Shown here piece by piece: positions 62,121 to 64,000 of a stretch of 64,000 nucleotides of DNA. Below the pieces are notes generated by a model, which was not told where the DNA came from, did not search any database, and saw nothing but the letters and a program-made list of their open reading frames with translations. The stretch is from Hippopus hippopus. Taxonomy: Eukaryota; Mollusca; Bivalvia; Cardiida; Cardiidae. Both the position numbers and the translations under genes were made by a program. The stretch's first letter is position 1; each line of letters begins with the position of its first letter. The DNA is taken from NCBI GenBank assembly GCA_946811185.2, contig OX328099.1, positions 20,053,859 through 20,117,858 of the forward strand, read 5' to 3'.

Positions 62121-63642
62121 CTGAACCAAAAAAGAAACTTCCCCTGTGTTTAAGTGCAGATATACACAAATATGAAAATCAGGATTAAACTAGATTTATA
62201 TGCATTGAAAGAGTATTTTATTGCGACTTTGTGTGAAAAAAATTATTGCTGAGGGTTTATCCAAAAGTAGTGAAATGGTAGTTAAAATGCGGAAGGGGTC
62301 GCTCACCAAAATCACAAATTAATACCGGGTATGACCACCTTCAGCATGAAGGACTGCCTGGCATCGTTGGCGCATAGAACGGATAAGTGTATTGATTTCG
62401 GCTTGTGGAATGTTGTTCCATTCCTGAATTAAGGCTTGTCTTAGCTGAATGACGTTTGACGGTGGAATAGGGCGACGTCTAACACGCTGGTCCAAATTAT
62501 CCCAAAGGTGTTCAATGGGATTCAGATCAGGGCTTTTGGCAGGCCAGTATTAATAAATGCAATGTAATTCGCCCTGAGGAAATTCACATTGTCCCTAGCT
62601 GTATGGCTTGTGGCATTATCATGCTGAAAAAGAGTGATATTGGCATTATTTTGAAACAGTGGGATAACGTGCCTCGCAATAATTTCATCTCGGTAGCGTT
62701 GGGCATTCAAATTCCCTTCGATAACGACGAGATTAGTGCGATGTGCAATGCCCGCCCAGACCAAGACAGAACCCCACCCCCAAAACGATCTCGTTCAAGT
62801 ACGCAACAGTCGGCATAACGTTCATTTCTCCAACGGTATACTCGAACCCTGCCATCAACTCGATGAATGGAAAACCTGATCTCGTCAGAGAAAAGAACGC
62901 TATTCCATTGTTGTCTAAGCCAGCGTTGGTGTGTACGTGCCCAATTAACACGATTTACGCGGTGATGTGGCGTCAAAACACAACCAACGTATGGACGACG
63001 TGCACGTAGCCCACCCTCGCGCAAGCGATTGCGCACAGTTTGGGCAGATATATGGTTGTTATGTGTACCAGGGGTGTTAGCAGCAGTGGCTGTGGCAGTT
63101 TGGAAGCGATTGCGCAGGTGGGTGTTCCGAATATAGCGGTCTTGGCCGCGCGTCGTGACGCGAGGACGTCCACTACGTGGTCGATCTTCCGTACGCCCTG
63201 TTGCTTGAAAACGTTGCCTAAGGTGTCGAATAGCACGAGTAGAACATCCAATATTCATAGCAACAGCATTCATCGTCATACCAGCATTAAACATGCCAAT
63301 GGCACGTTCGCGTAAATTTTGTGGAATTATAGGCATATCAAAAATAAAGAAAACTAAAAAGAATTTAATTTTTTTCAACGTCTTTTTCTTATTAACATGA
63401 AAGTCTATAAGATTAGACTGAAAGGTTTCAAAAAATATACACGAATTATACTGGTCCGTCCATGCACGTGAAAATCGCTTTCAGCGGGTTTCTTCTGCAA
63501 AATGCTTTCAATCGAGTTAAAATTTGTTTTATCGGACACATAATCGTTCGCCCGAATATATGTAGGTCATTTGATATTTTGATTTTTTTAAATAACATTG
63601 CATTTGCACTTAAACACAGGGGAAGTTTCTTTTTTGGTTCAG
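62121..63642 (-). mobile_element. Tc1-like DNA transposon
   Basis: Perfect 38-bp terminal inverted repeats at 62121-62158 and 63605-63642 (CTGAACCAAAAAAGAAACTT...). TA lies at both borders, the Tc1/mariner target. 1522 bp with a single transposase frame on the minus strand. The ends are identical, which suggests a fairly recent arrival, yet the gene is broken. It is the only element in the window with near-complete transposase coding. Confidence 0.93.
62319..63336 (-). pseudogene. Tc1-family transposase, two frameshifts
   Basis: Would catalyse cut-and-paste transposition at TA. The ATG at 63334-63336 (MPIIPQNLRERAIG) is preferred over an upstream TTG. In order: N-terminal helix-turn-helix region (AVAMNIGCSTRAIRHLRQRF); GRPR hinge (SGRPRV, ~residues 54-59); second paired-like domain (ISAQTVRNRLREGGLRAR); first catalytic Asp in LFSDEIRF. 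A frameshift near 62785 follows GFGGG-type Gly codons. The second catalytic Asp is in LFQHDNATSHTARDN. A second frameshift lies near 62548. Then SPDLNPIEHLWD holds the Glu and the end is GGHTRY plus stop at 62319-62321. Each shift fits 2 extra bases, and removing them gives DD34E spacing. Not translatable as it stands. Confidence 0.9.
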
Positions 63643-63707
63643 TATATATCATCAGTATACCAAATATACAGATGCCAATGAATGATTGGTTTTTACATAT
63701 CTCTCTA

Positions 63708-63918
63708 GATTCTTCGATATTAAAGACGTTTACAGAGGACGAATTAAATGTGGCTTAAACGATTTGAAATACCCTTGAAATGGTAAAAAACATTGTGGGA
63801 AAAGGAGAAATGCTGGTTACCAGTATTTTCTCCTTTTCCCACAATGTTTTTTTTTTTTTACCCTTATAGCATTTTTCCTTTGGGGTCGAAAGAACACGGG
63901 ATTGTTTGGTAAAAGGTT
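63708..63918 (+). repeat. MITE family A copy
   Basis: Left end mutated; GAGGACGAATTAAATGTGGC; hairpin GTGGGAAAAGGAGAAATGCT with one base lost; T-run; TTTGGTAAAAGG end. Confidence 0.87.
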
Positions 63919-64000
63919 ATATTGCTATAAAAGTGTCCAGCCATTTTTGAAATCCCAAATATTGAGATTTCAAAGTACTTTGTGCTGAAAAAAAAAAATC

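Noticed and set aside
62743..63315. Plus-strand frames opposite the transposase
   Set aside because: Antisense shadows of the Tc1 transposase, which has clear family motifs on the minus strand.

Overview
The window looks like repeat-saturated, gene-poor nuclear DNA from an invertebrate. It is AT-rich and dense in short non-autonomous transposons and tRNA-derived SINEs, with (GA)n, (TC)n and GATT microsatellites, spliceosome-type signals, and no operon-like ORFs. The SINE type (tRNA head plus a tail resembling ...ACTGAAATAATGTTGAAA...) and the palindromic MITEs recall bivalve mollusc genomes, possibly a heterodont clam or mussel. The species is a guess from memory, not shown by the sequence. 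No rRNA, true tRNA gene, CRISPR or complete protein-coding gene is visible.

I sorted the repeats by eye; the family names are mine. Family A has about 50 copies of ~220 bp, with ends CCCTTTACCA/TGGTAAAGGG, a 49-nt central hairpin (GGAGAAAATGCTGG/CCAGCATTTTCTCC) and TTAA flanks. Family B has about 20 copies of ~260 bp, with ends GAGCCATGCTCTG and a hairpin CAGCCTGCGC/GCGCAGGCTG. Family C has about 27 copies of ~205 bp, with ends CCCTTAGCCTGC, a hairpin CAGACTGCAC/GTGCAGTCTG and TTAA flanks. Smaller palindromic families are P, Q, R, T, U, V, W, X and Y. SINE groups S1 to S5 have tRNA-like heads. By my coordinates roughly 40-45% of the window is covered. Orientation convention: A '+' has the GCAGACGACAAATT arm on the left; B '+' has the hairpin near the left end; C '+' starts with CCCTTAGCCTGC.

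Layout: 1-9 kb holds A, B and C copies, a T/V/W nest and a 20-unit minisatellite inside a B copy. 9-20 kb holds C pairs, microsatellites, a T element, one plausible host exon on the minus strand (15340-15497) and a LINE-like 3' end. 20-31 kb is sparser, with long unassigned stretches and the Y element. 31-54 kb is the densest A/C area, with SINEs and a mariner fragment. 54-64 kb holds nested Q/R and P/V elements and a frameshifted Tc1-like transposon bounded by 38-bp inverted repeats (62121-63642).

The best-supported new points are these. A and C behave as TTAA-target (piggyBac-type) MITEs, shown by nested insertions and by abutting copies sharing a single TTAA. B, B' and C carry one related core hairpin despite different ends. 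The A hairpin centre varies while staying self-complementary. A 32-bp minisatellite was built from the arm of a B element.
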